Part shown: in pieces, positions 50,797 through 60,870 of the stretch | Layout: each line of letters starts with the position of its first letter | Numbering within the stretch: position 1 is the first letter of the stretch | Source of the DNA: Caecitellus pseudoparvulus | Lineage: Eukaryota; Bigyra: Bicosoecida | Length of the DNA: 64,000 bases | Assembly: GCA_965644315.1 (NCBI GenBank) | Contig: CBFFRQ010000078.1 | Span: 186,001 to 250,000, forward strand | Reading direction: 5' to 3' | Notes under the pieces: generated by a model | What the model saw: only the letters and a program-made list of their open reading frames with translations | Database searches by the model: none | What the model was told of the DNA's origin: nothing | Made by a program: the position numbers and the translations under genes

Positions 50797-51629
50797 TTAC
50801 AGGCGGGACAGGTGGGCACCCTTGTACCCGTTGTCGGCGTAGGGTGTGAAGTGCTGTGTCCAGAAGTGCCATGTTGCAGCCCAGACCAAGCCTGCCATGA
50901 CTGGCTCAGACGGCATGCCTCGCGCAGCGGCCGCCAGCCCGATGGCAGGCAGGGCAGACACGCCCAGGGGGATGAGGAAGGAGTCAGCACTCCCAGGAGC
51001 ATCCACGACGTTGCGCACCGCGAACCAAGCGGCGGTGGTCCTGTGAGGGTCACATGGAGGGGGGTGCACGCTGGCAATGCTTGCAGCAGGTTCGCCGCGC
51101 CAGCAACACACCCAATGATGGGGAGAGCGCCAGACTTGCCGTAGCCCTTCATGAGGCTCCAGACACGCTCGGGTGTCACTTGCATGGGGGTGGCAGCCTC
51201 GGCGAACGCCTTGCTGTACCCGCGCACTGCGAAGGGAGCAACAGCCAAGTCGTGGCGGTGGGGGCTGGCGTAGCGGAATGGTCACTGCACCAGCACGGCG
51301 CTCGGGGCGCCACGGCAGGCATCTCAAACCAGGCCCACGAACACCAAGCGTAGCCACCAACGAGGTTGCACAGGATGGTATGTGGACTGGGCGCCAGGGC
51401 GCGAAGGGCCCCGCGCAAGCCCTTCGCGCTCTGGCAAGGCGGCAGCGTGGTGCGGAAATCCACGCGTGCCCGTGCAGCACGCACCGAAAGTGTGGAAGGC
51501 GAAGGTGGGCAGGCTGTACTGCAGGCCCTGCAGCAGGCCCATGACGGGCTTGGGCAGGTGTGTGCGCTTCTTGTGGATGTCGTTCAGCCCGCGCACGGGG
51601 ACGATGCGAAGCTCCTCTGAAGCAGCCAT
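50797..51629 (-). CDS. small multi-pass membrane protein of unknown function
   Basis: Model of about 202 residues from exons 51629-51481, 51386-51286, 51226-51112 and 51040-50797, chosen because all introns are 59-94 nt GT-AG and the phases agree. Start MAASEELRIVPVRGLNDIHK. Hydrophobic segments include HTILCNLVGGYAWCSWAWF, IIGTTAAWFAVRNVV, FLIPLGVSALPAIGLAAAA and VMAGLVWAATWHFWTQHF. The ending is TPYADNGYKGAHLSRL. Family not recognised; the size and helix pattern would suit a mitochondrial or ER membrane protein. Exon 2's end is the weakest splice. Convergent with the methyltransferase (50 bp). Confidence 0.55.
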
Positions 51630-51888
51630 GGTGTGCTGGAGTGGACTGGCGTGAACAACCACCTGCTCGAGCAAGCACAACGGAGACGAGCCAGCAGAAC
51701 AAGTGCACGGGGGCCGATTCGTGGGACGATTGTGTGGAAAAGCGCACACTGCAAACACGCCTGAAGGTGACAGCTGAACCATTTGCGGCAGCCAACTCTC
51801 GCTACCAAACCAGCCGCGCAGGGGGGGTGGGCATGCGCGCAAGTGTGCAGACACGCTATTGTGCATTTGTGCTGTGTGGGTGACGCAC

Positions 51889-52348
51889 TCATGCAGACAG
51901 CTGAGCCTTGATCTTCTTGGAGAGCTGCGGAAGGGGGGGGGGAGCATGCAGACCAAGTTACAGGCGGACCAGTGCGGGGCTGGGAACTCACAGCCTGCTT
52001 GGCAACCTTGGCCTTGAAGCGAGCGAAATCGCCCATGGACTTGGCGGCGGCGCGCTTGGCCACGCGCTTGCCCCATGCGGAAGCGTCCCACTTCTCCTGG
52101 ACACCGGACTCGTCCAAGGCCTTCTTGATGGTCTTGGTGCGAGCGTTGCGGCCGATGGTCAGCTTGTGGTCAGTCAGGGACAGACGCTTGATGTTCATCA
52201 GCTCGCGGCCGACGGCGGAGCCGGGCAGGCCCTGCACCAGCATCTTGGCGGCGTTAGCGACATCCAGGATGACGACGAGGTTGCCCTCGAACTTGCCAAA
52301 GTTGACCAGGCACACACGGCCGATCTCGACGAAACGGGTCAGCACCAT
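51889..52348 (-). CDS. RPL14: 60S ribosomal protein eL14
   Basis: Large-subunit ribosomal protein, about 130 residues from exons 52348-51992 and 51924-51889. Start MVLTRFVEIGRVCLVNFGKF matches the eL14 N-terminus (M-V-x-x-R-F-V-E-x-G-R-V). The core includes LVVILDVANAAKMLVQGLPG, LSLTDHKLTIGRNARTKTIK and DFARFKAKVAKQA. The short second exon supplies LSKKIKAQLSA. The frame is open upstream of the ATG, so an in-frame earlier start is formally possible, but homology begins exactly at 52348. Confidence 0.93.
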
Positions 52349-53106
52349 GACTGATTCTGTACTGCGGCTATTCTGTCGAACAAAGTCTGCGGAGGTGGCA
52401 GAGGGGGAGGTGGTGAAGCAGAGTGTGCACAACATGAACCAGGAGAAAGGCCAGCACCGAGCCAGCGGCTAGGAACTGCAACACACGGACACCCAACGCC
52501 CAACAAGCAAGGGCAACCTATTCAGACGATGACCACAACCCTACGATCCCCACGTAGGCGCATGGACACCAATAGGTGCAAGGCGCAGGAAAACCCGCTG
52601 GGGTGAAGCGGAAATTGACCCTCCTCCACGCCAGCGGTCTCCGCGCTCCCGAACGTTGACCCAGCATTGCCTTCCCCCACCAACCATGGAAGGAGCCTGC
52701 TACTCTCCACACCAGGCTGAGTCTGCCTGCCGTCAAGCAGGGCATGACAGCCAGACAAGGCTGAGAACCAGAGAGCTGCCCGGGTACACTGGCGAGACAC
52801 ATCACCCCGAAAGGCGAGAAAATGCAGGCATGTCTGCAAACAAAAACGTACCTCGACAAATAAGACGCGCAATGTGATCCAACTGTTAGTACCCAAGCGT
52901 GTAAAGTATCCCGTGTCCTTCCCCAGGCGGCCACCCCCACCTGAGCCCTCATTTTCGATGTACGCGAATGACGGGAATAAACGCGGGACGTATGATTGGG
53001 CCAGCCTCCCGGCTGCTTCTCCGTCCTGGCCACTTTTTCATGAACCAACTTCGAGACTCCAGACCTCGCCTGTTGTGGACCCGCACCCCCTACAACAGTT
53101 TCAGCC
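52349..53106. promoter_or_regulatory. divergent promoter region of RPL14 and EEF2
   Basis: About 760 bp between two highly expressed translation genes. Exact GCGGAAATTG decamer at 52608-52617. Nothing else recognised. Confidence 0.45.
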
Positions 53107-56100
53107 ATGGTGAGTCCACTCGTTTGCTCCTGCGCTTGCCTTGTGCACTGTGCAGTGCGCTGAACATGAGGCGCGCTGCACTGCTGCGTCCTACCCTCAA
53201 CTCACTGCTCACGAGCTCTCACGAGTTCGTGGGCGGTGTGACGAGAGAACGCAAGGTGGTACTTGTGTGCTCGTGTACTGTCATTGCCCGGGCAAGCGGC
53301 AACCCACGTGTGTGGACTGCCTTTGCTGCCTGCGGAATTTGCAGCCAGTTCCGCCCCCTGCGTGGCATCTTGGCCAGCCCGAGCCCCACAGCGGTGCGAG
53401 GCCGGCCAGGTGCAGCAGGGGCCAACGACTGAGCATTCTTTCTTAGAGCGTGGGCTGGCTGTTCGAACCGTGGCGCGCCTCGCCGCAGCTTTGTTCATGT
53501 GCGCACCCCGCCAAGTGAAGTGACACGCCAGCACGTTCCGAGTTCCCCCTTCCTCGTCACAGGTGAACTTCACCGTCGACCAGATGCGCCACATCATGGA
53601 CTTTACGGATAACATCCGTAACATGTCCGTGATTGCGCACGTGGACCACGGCAAGTCCACCCTGACCGACTCCCTGGTCTCCAAGGCTGGCATTATCGCC
53701 GCCTCTCGTGCCGGTGACGCTCGCTTCACCGACACCCGCGCTGATGAGCAGGAGCGTGCCATCACCATCAAGTCCACCGGTGTGTCCATGTACTTCGAGT
53801 ACGACTACAAGACCGAGCTGGCTCTTGATGCCGCCGACGAGGCTGAGCTCGCTGGCAAGGACAAGACCACCGAGGAGGAGGCTGAGGCCGCCGCCCAGCC
53901 CGATGGCGAGGAGGAGGAGATTGAGCTCGCTGAGGACAAGTCTTTCCTCATCAACCTGATCGACTCCCCAGGCCACGTTGACTTCTCTTCTGAGGTCACT
54001 GCTGCCCTGCGTGTCACCGATGGTGCCCTGGTCGTCGTGGACTGCAAGTCCGGTGTCTGCGTGCAGACCGAGACCGTGCTGCGCCAGGCCATCACTGAGC
54101 GCATCCGCCCCGTGCTCATGCTGAACAAGCTGGACCTGGTCATCCTGTCCCTGAAGCTGGACCCCGAGGATGCTTTCTCCAAGTTCCAGAAGGCCATCGA
54201 GTCCGTGAACGTCATCATCGCCACCTACGGTGGTGAGGAGATCGAGAAGATCATGGGCGTCAAGATGCAGGTTGCCCCCGAGTACGGCACCGTGGCCATG
54301 GGCTCCGGCCTGCACGCCTGGGGTTTCACCCTCAAGAACTTCGCCAAGGTGTACGCCCGCAAGATGAAGACCTCCCGAGGCAAGATGCTGAAGCGTCTCT
54401 GGGGCAACAACTTCCTCAAGGCCGGCGGAGGCAAGTGGACCAACAAGGCCGAGAGCGATGGCCAGAAGAACGTCCGTGGCTTCGTCAAGCTCATCTACGA
54501 ACCCATCTGCAAGGTCATCGACGCGGCCCTGAACAACCGCATGGAGAAGCTGGAGAAGATGCTCAAGTCCCTGGGCGTCAAGCTGACCACCGAGGAGCGC
54601 GGCCTGCGCGACAAGCCCCTCATGAAGCGCGTCATGCAGAAGTGGCTGCCCGCTGGCGATGCCGTTCTGGAGATGATTGTGCTGCACCTGCCCTCTCCCC
54701 GTGTCGCCCAGAAGTACCGCACTGAGGCGCTGTACGAAGGCCCCGATGACGATGAGGCTGCCATCGCCATGCGCAGCTGCGACTCCAGCGGCCCCCTGAT
54801 GATGTACATCTCCAAGATGGTGCCCACCGGCGATGGTGGCCGCTTCTACGCTTTCGGCCGTGTCTTCTCTGGCAAGATCTCCACCGGCATGAAGGCCCGC
54901 ATCATGGGCCCCAACTACGTGCCCGGCAAGAAGACCGACCTGTTCGTGAAGAACATCCAGCGCACTGTCATCATGATGGGCAACAAGGCCGAGGCTGTCC
55001 CTGACATCCCCGCCGGGAACACCTGCGCCCTGGTCGGTGTGGACCAGTACCTGATCAAGTCCGGTACCATCACCACCTTCGAGGGTGCCCACTGCATGAA
55101 GATGATGAAGTTCTCCGTGTCTCCCGTCGTGCGTGTGGCCGTCGAGCCCAAGAACGCCGCTGACCTGCCCAAGCTGGTCGAGGGCCTCAAGCGCCTGGCC
55201 AAGTCCGACCCCATGGTGCAGATCACCTCCACTGAGTCTGGTGAGCAGATCATTGCCGGTGCCGGCGAGCTGCACTTGGAGATTTGCCTGAAGGATCTGC
55301 AGGAGGACTTCATGAAGGGTGCCCCCATCCGCGTCTCCGAGCCCGTCGTGTCTTACCGTGAGACCGTCACCGAGCGCTCCAGCGAGGTGTGCCTGTCCAA
55401 GTCTGCCAACAAGCACAACCGCCTGCACTGCGTCGTGGAGCCCATGGGCATGGACCTGCAGGAGGCCATTGAGGACGGCAAGATCGTCTCCAACCCCAAG
55501 GACGTCAAGGCCCAGACCAAGGTGCTGGGCGAGGACTACGGCCTGGTCGTGGACCCCAAGCGCCTGTGGGCCTTCGCCCCAGACACCAACGGCCCCAACC
55601 TCCTCATCGACGAGACCTCCGGTGTGCAGTACCTGAACGAGGTCAAGGAGTCCATCAACGCTGGCTTCCAGTGGGGCTGCAAGAACGGCCCTCTGTGCGA
55701 CGAGTCCGTGCGTGGCGTGTACCTCAAGGTGCAGGATGTCACCCTGCACGCTGACTCCATCCATCGCGGCATGGGCCAGGTCATGCCCACCGCTCGCCGT
55801 GTCCTGTTCGCCTCCATGTACCTGGCTGCCCCCACCCTCATGGAGCCCGTCTTCCTGGCTGAGATTTCCGTCCCCAACGACGAGACTGGCGGTGTCTACT
55901 CTGCCCTGGCCCTGCGCCGAGGCAACGTCGAGGAGGAGATCCCCGTGGACGGCACCCCCATGCTGAACATGCGCGCCTTCCTGCCTGTGAACGAGTCTTT
56001 CGGCTTCGACACTGCCCTGCGCGCTGCCACCGGTGGCAAGGCCTTCCCTCAGTGCACCTTCGACCACTGGGACGTCATGTCCGGCAACCCCCTGGAGGAG

Positions 56101-56196
56101 GGCAACAAGGTCTACGAGCTCGTGCGCGCCACCCGTGAGCGCAAGGCACTCAAGGCTGACCTGCCCCCCCTGGACACCTACAAGGACAAGATGTAA
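53107..56196 (+). CDS. EEF2: translation elongation factor 2
   Basis: GTPase that translocates the ribosome; about 878 residues. The start codon stands alone: ATG 53107-53109 is followed directly by GTGAGT. After a 453-nt intron ending CGTCACAG, exon 53563-56196 continues [14 protein letters not shown], matching the universal M-V-N-F-T-V-D-x-(I/M)-R. G-domain motifs: [14 protein letters not shown] (P-loop), [19 protein letters not shown] (switch I and the eEF2-kinase threonine region), [12 protein letters not shown] and LNKLD. The diphthamide loop reads [12 protein letters not shown], with the modified His present but Met where Gly is usual. Codons are biased to C-ending, as expected for high expression. 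Ends LDTYKDKM. Confidence 0.97.
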
Positions 56197-56298
56197 AGTG
56201 CTTGCCCCTCACTTGCCGTGTCCCTGCAATTCATCCGCAATTGCCTGCTATGCAGCACGCCGTGCTGCCGTCAAGGCGGGCTGTTGGAGGCAGACGTC

Positions 56299-57951
56299 AT
56301 GACCAGCTTGGTGCGATTTCCGCATGCCACTCATGGCGCCGCGGCTTGGCTCCTCCGGGCCCCAGCAGGCTGCGCTGCCCGCTGCATGACGTCATCCCTG
56401 CCAGTTGTGCGAGATGCTGCTCCCCCAGTGGCAGCAAGTCAGCCAACAAAGGCGGTGACCCGCCTGCTGGACGCCGTGTGTGCGAGCTGGGGCGCCCGCA
56501 GCACGGCGGCGCACCTGTCAGCGCTGCTGCATGCGCTGTTGCCGTCGAGGGCGCTGCCTTCTGCACCCTCCCTGCAGCGCCTAGCTTGGCTCACTCGGCA
56601 CCGCCCTGCTGACGCCACTTCAGGCGCCTTAGCGGCAGCGCTGCTGCTGCTGCTGGCAGCCAGGGGCAGCGCCGTGGCCAGTCTGCCTCTGCCCACAGTG
56701 AGGGGGGCGCTGGACGCCGCGACGCCTGCCCTCGTCGCTGCGTTGGATGCAGCGGCTCCAGTGCCTGCATCGGCAGCCCTTGTGTGCAGCTTGGCCGCTG
56801 CAACGCTGCAGGCAGAGCACGGCCATGCCGCCTGTCCCTCGCCGTGGCTGCGCGAAGCCACGCAGCGTGCCTGCCAGGCAGCAGGGCGCCTGCCGGAAGA
56901 AGGCACCATCGTGGGGCACGAAGCCATTCTTCGTGCTGTGGGGCGTGTGCTGGCGGGGGGGGCGCCGTCTCAGCCGCTGCCCCCCCCCAGGACGCCCCCT
57001 GCCGCCACCCTCCTCCTCGCCGCCGCCGCCTCCTGCGCCCTGCGTGGACAAGGCCCTCAGCACAGCGCAGCCAGCCTTGATGCTTGCAGGAAGCTGGCAG
57101 AAGGCGCTGTGGGCGCTTGGGCGTGCCTTCATGCCGACTTGGCCGACTTGCCCAGCGCCTCAGCGCTCCCTCAACCGGCGGCGCCACGTCTGCCCCCGCA
57201 CTTGGCTTGGCGCATGCGCCTGCGCCGAGCTGCCATGAGCGGGGCGCTGCTGCCTCAGGAGGAGCGCGTGCCCCCTGGCGTCCCCTTGGCTGAAGCCCTC
57301 TTGGCGTGGGACATGGGCGGGGGGGTCTTCCGCCACGCACCAGGGGCTTGGACTTCGGCGGTGGCCTCCGCCTGGCCCTGTCCCGTGCGTGCCCTGCCTA
57401 GCCTGCAGTGGGAGGCAGGTAGTGGCGCCCGTGTGGAGCCCCCCCCTGGGGACGCCTACGAGGCACTGTGCGTGGACCTGCTGCTGCCCAGCTTGCCAGT
57501 GCCCCGGACTTGCACCGTACAGGCTGCCGTGGAGGAGGCGGCAGTGCCCCAGCCCGCACAGGATGCCGCACCAACTGAGCCCCCCACACCGCCTGCCGTG
57601 GGAATAGGGGGGCTGGCGGCTTGGGAGTACGACGTGTGGCTTGGCTTCGGAGACGCGGGGGGGGCGCTGCTGGCGGCTGGGCGGCGGGTGGCGCAGTCCC
57701 TGCTGGCGCCGGAGCAGCGTGGCAGCACGTCAGCCGTGACGCCAGGCGAGGGTGGGGTTGACGGCAGTGGGCCCCCACAGCGCCGTGTGGAGGGCGTGGT
57801 CTTGAACCAGGTGCCTCGTCTGGTCGTGGAGGCCGCGCGGCCGTGGCCCACGGAGGTGCAGGCTGCGCTGGCTGCCTTGACCCGGGACGACGCCCCCCCC
57901 GCACCCAGTGCGTGGCCTGCCACCCCGCACAGCACGGCCAAGAATGCATAA
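56299..57951 (+). CDS. hypothetical Ala/Leu-rich helical protein, possibly mitochondrial
   Basis: Single open frame. I take ATG 56299 (MTSLVRFPHATHGAAAWLLR), a presequence-like start, rather than 56218, which would leave almost no 5' UTR after eEF2. About 550 residues. The body is helical (LLDAVCASWGARSTAAHLSA, PSLQRLAWLTRH, AALLLLLAARG), reminiscent of helical-repeat organelle RNA-binding proteins such as FASTK-type or OPR/RAP proteins. The C-terminal part (YEALCVDLLLPSLPVPRTCT and later WEYDVWLGFGDAG) could be a degenerate RAP-like nuclease fold. I cannot confirm any domain. Low-complexity Pro/Ala runs interrupt it. Confidence 0.5.
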   Translation: MTSLVRFPHATHGAAAWLLRAPAGCAARCMTSSLPVVRDAAPPVAASQPTKAVTRLLDAVCASWGARSTAAHLSALLHALLPSRALPSAPSLQRLAWLTRHRPADATSGALAAALLLLLAARGSAVASLPLPTVRGALDAATPALVAALDAAAPVPASAALVCSLAAATLQAEHGHAACPSPWLREATQRACQAAGRLPEEGTIVGHEAILRAVGRVLAGGAPSQPLPPPRTPPAATLLLAAAASCALRGQGPQHSAASLDACRKLAEGAVGAWACLHADLADLPSASALPQPAAPRLPPHLAWRMRLRRAAMSGALLPQEERVPPGVPLAEALLAWDMGGGVFRHAPGAWTSAVASAWPCPVRALPSLQWEAGSGARVEPPPGDAYEALCVDLLLPSLPVPRTCTVQAAVEEAAVPQPAQDAAPTEPPTPPAVGIGGLAAWEYDVWLGFGDAGGALLAAGRRVAQSLLAPEQRGSTSAVTPGEGGVDGSGPPQRRVEGVVLNQVPRLVVEAARPWPTEVQAALAALTRDDAPPAPSAWPATPHSTAKNA

Positions 57952-58445
57952 ATCCCAGTATATCCTGACACACCTGCCTGTGTCGTCGCTCGCTGCCCCG
58001 CCGTGCCCCGCCCCTCCGGCGTGCACCTGCGACAGCACCAGTGCCGCCCAGCGTGCCGCAAGCCAGCCCGCTGCGCAGTGCGCAGGGCCTGTCTCCCCCT
58101 GCTTGAACCGTGCGTTATGTGTGTGTGTTTCGCCCTCCTAGTGTGTCCTTGTCACCTCTCAAGCTCTGTGGGGCAGGGGAACGCGCGGCCTGTCCGCCGC
58201 GCGGGATGCACTGCACTTGCCGTCGTGGTGTTGCACCGTGGTGCACGTTGGAGCGCTGCGCCAGCAGCTTCAGCCACAGTGCCCAGGTGGGCGCATGACA
58301 TGAGCAACACTCCTTGGACTTGTCCTGTGTGCCTGCCCCCCCGTGCCGCTCTCTTGGCTTGGTGTAGCGCGCAGCGCAGCCGCACTTGCGATGAGCGGAA
58401 ACTGCACCCTGCACTTTGCGTCGACGCCGCCGCTCCCTCCACAGC
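57952..58445. other. intergenic, nothing recognised except a promoter-like decamer
   Basis: About 490 bp upstream of the duplicated-module gene. GCGGAAACTG at 58395-58404 (one mismatch to the recurring decamer) lies 41 bp before its ATG. No RNA gene seen. Confidence 0.4.
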
Positions 58446-60671
58446 ATGGCCTCTGTCAGCGCACGCTCCGAGGGAGGTGCCTCCCAGGCAGGGCGTTCAT
58501 TCGCCCCTGACCGCATGGATGCCAGCTTCTTGCGCCTGGGGCGCATGACACCCTCCGTCATGCGCCGGGTGCAGTATGAGCGAGGCATCGATGCACTGTT
58601 TGCAAGCTTCCCGAAGAGCGACCAGCTGGCCATCCGTCAGCTGTGTTTCGAGTACCTGGACGTCAAGCACCGCCGGCAGCTGGTCCTGAAGCGCCTGGGC
58701 ACGGAGTCCTTCCCCCACGGCAAGCCGGAGGTGCTGCTCACCATCGAGCAGCAGGCGGCTGACGCTGAGTCCTTGCTGCGCCGCAAGGCCGGCTCCGCGT
58801 ACGGCTCCCTCGTGGCTGCCCTGGAAGACCCTGAGATCCAGGAGGCCATGGCCACCAGCAACCCCTTCACGGAGGAGGAGGAGGTGGAGGAGGGCAGCCA
58901 AGCGCGTGTCTGGCGCCGCCGCCTGGCCAACCGCAGCTGGAAGCGCGTGGCGAAGGGGTACCGCAGCACGACGCACGACCACCCCACACGCTCGGGCAGC
59001 CGCAGCATCTGGCAGGCCATCAACACGTACGATGACACGCAGGAGCTGTCGTACTACCAGAAGCAGCAGTTGAAGTACGGCGCGGGGCGTCGCGGCAGCA
59101 CCGCCGTGGCAGGGTCCTGGGAGCAGATCTGGGGCACAGACACGGCACCCAAGCCCGCCCAAGCCACCATAACGTCCAAAGAAGAGCCCTCCGTCGCGGC
59201 GGCGGCGGCGGCAGCAGCGGAGGCGAAGGCGCTCTCTGGCCCCGACGCCCAGTACATCACGCCGGGCCAGCACGCGGCATCCCAGGCGGAGTGGGCGAGC
59301 TCCCAGCCGAGGCCGTCGCCGCCCCAGGCACCTGCTGGCGCACCAAGCAGCGTCTCTGACGAAGCCATCCAGGCCCTCCTGGACCAGGCCTCCACTGTCG
59401 TGTCTGAGTATGCGGCAGAGACGGGCGACTCCAGCGTCTTGCAGGCGCCGCCCCCGCCCCCAGACACAGCGGCACTGCTGCAACAAGCAGACGCTGTGGC
59501 TGCCTCTGCGTCCTCCCCCCCTCCGCCGCCGGCCTCGTCCAGTGGTGCACAGGCAGGCCCCCCCCCACCTCGCCCCGTGGCGGCGGCCGCCTCCTACCGC
59601 CCAGCCACGCTGTCCACTGCGCCTGACGCCACGGAGCCCGTCAGGCGCCGTGAGTCGGTGGGGGGCATGACCCAGCGCACAGCCGCCAAGAGCGTCGGGG
59701 CCCGCAGCGTCGGCGGTGCCAGCCAGGCCTTCACGCTGTCGGGGGATGCCGCGAACGCCATCCTGCCAGTGGTGCGGACGACGCCCAGCGCCGCCGCCAA
59801 GCGAGCCAAGAGCAAGGGCCTGGAGGCCGTCATGGCCCGCCACGGTGTGCGAGAGCAACACATGATCCGGGAGATGGCGTTGGATGTGGCGGAGCTCCTG
59901 CACCGCATCGAGACCATCGAGAGCCGGCTGGCGGAAGACCCCCTGTACGACGAAGCCGTCAGCGAGCCGCCCGAGGTGCTGGGCCTGCTGGAGGATGAGC
60001 TGGCCGAGGCGAAGGAGCGCATGTACGAGCGCCTGGAGCCAGATGAGGTCAGCATCATCCTCAGCAGCCTCTCTGACGCGGACACTCGCATGGAAATGGG
60101 CCTGGTGCCGGAGTCTGAGGAGTGGGCGCAGAGCGAGGGGGAGGACGCCGCTCGTGTGTGGCGCCGCAAGATCCTGCGCATGAAGCACCAGAAAATCTCC
60201 CGTGGCAGGTACACGGGCATGCACGACACCATCACCCCTGATGGCGGCCGGGACCTGTGGAACGAACTGAACACGCGGGACCCTGACGCCGGCCAGTCGT
60301 ACTACCAGAAGCAGCAGCGCAAGTATGGGCGGGGGCGACGCGGCAGCACCGCCATCGCAGGCGCGTGGGCGGTGTTCTTCGCCGAGCAGGACGCCGAGGC
60401 GGCAGAGGAGGCCCACAGGGCTGAGCTGGAGGTGATGGGCGGTGCGCGCAGCAGCGGCGGCGGCGGGCACACTCCGCAGCGCTCCAGTGGCGTGACGAGC
60501 GCTGCCGCTGCCCCTGCGCCTCCACTGTCCCCAGACGCCCTGGATGAGGCAGCTATGGCCAAGCTCATGGAGGAGGCCAAGGCTGGGAACATGGACGCCA
60601 TCATGGACCATGTCCGGCAGCTCATGGCGGAGCAGCAGTCTGGCGCGTCGCCTGGCAAAGCCAGCCCGTAA
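58446..60671 (+). CDS. protein with a duplicated, unrecognised ~75-residue module
   Basis: 741 residues, single exon, ATG 58446 (MASVSARSEGGASQAGRSFA). Two copies of one module are clear: A at residues 153-229 and B at 569-646. Shared pattern: ARVWRR, then a basic stretch, T-x-HD, W-x-x-(I/L)NT-x-D and SYYQKQQxKYGxGRRGSTA followed by x-AG-x-W. Each copy is preceded by a helical, acidic segment (TIEQQAADAESLLRRKAGSA before A; LLEDELAEAKERMYERLEPD before B). Between them lies a long Pro/Ala/Ser-rich linker. The C-terminus is helical (AAMAKLMEEAKAGNMDAIMD). The basic, aromatic, Gly/Arg-rich core suggests nucleic-acid or tubulin binding, but this is a guess. I do not recognise the module from any family. 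Confidence 0.7.
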   Translation: MASVSARSEGGASQAGRSFAPDRMDASFLRLGRMTPSVMRRVQYERGIDALFASFPKSDQLAIRQLCFEYLDVKHRRQLVLKRLGTESFPHGKPEVLLTIEQQAADAESLLRRKAGSAYGSLVAALEDPEIQEAMATSNPFTEEEEVEEGSQARVWRRRLANRSWKRVAKGYRSTTHDHPTRSGSRSIWQAINTYDDTQELSYYQKQQLKYGAGRRGSTAVAGSWEQIWGTDTAPKPAQATITSKEEPSVAAAAAAAAEAKALSGPDAQYITPGQHAASQAEWASSQPRPSPPQAPAGAPSSVSDEAIQALLDQASTVVSEYAAETGDSSVLQAPPPPPDTAALLQQADAVAASASSPPPPPASSSGAQAGPPPPRPVAAAASYRPATLSTAPDATEPVRRRESVGGMTQRTAAKSVGARSVGGASQAFTLSGDAANAILPVVRTTPSAAAKRAKSKGLEAVMARHGVREQHMIREMALDVAELLHRIETIESRLAEDPLYDEAVSEPPEVLGLLEDELAEAKERMYERLEPDEVSIILSSLSDADTRMEMGLVPESEEWAQSEGEDAARVWRRKILRMKHQKISRGRYTGMHDTITPDGGRDLWNELNTRDPDAGQSYYQKQQRKYGRGRRGSTAIAGAWAVFFAEQDAEAAEEAHRAELEVMGGARSSGGGGHTPQRSSGVTSAAAAPAPPLSPDALDEAAMAKLMEEAKAGNMDAIMDHVRQLMAEQQSGASPGKASP

Positions 60672-60870
60672 GGCGAATGCGCAGACCCCCTGTCCAGGGC
60701 ATGCCAGCGCGCTGGCTCTGGAGCATTGACTGACACCTTCGCACAATTGCAGTGTTCCCTTCGTGCGCTTCAGGCCCCAGTCCTGCAATGCAGCCACTGC
60801 TTCCACGCGCAGCACCAGTCGCAGCACCGTCGCCTGCAGGTCTCCTGCATCGCTACGGCGGGCTGCCAAG

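Noticed and set aside
53557-56067. 836-residue minus-strand frame
   Set aside because: Exact antisense of eEF2; a mirror of its biased codon use.
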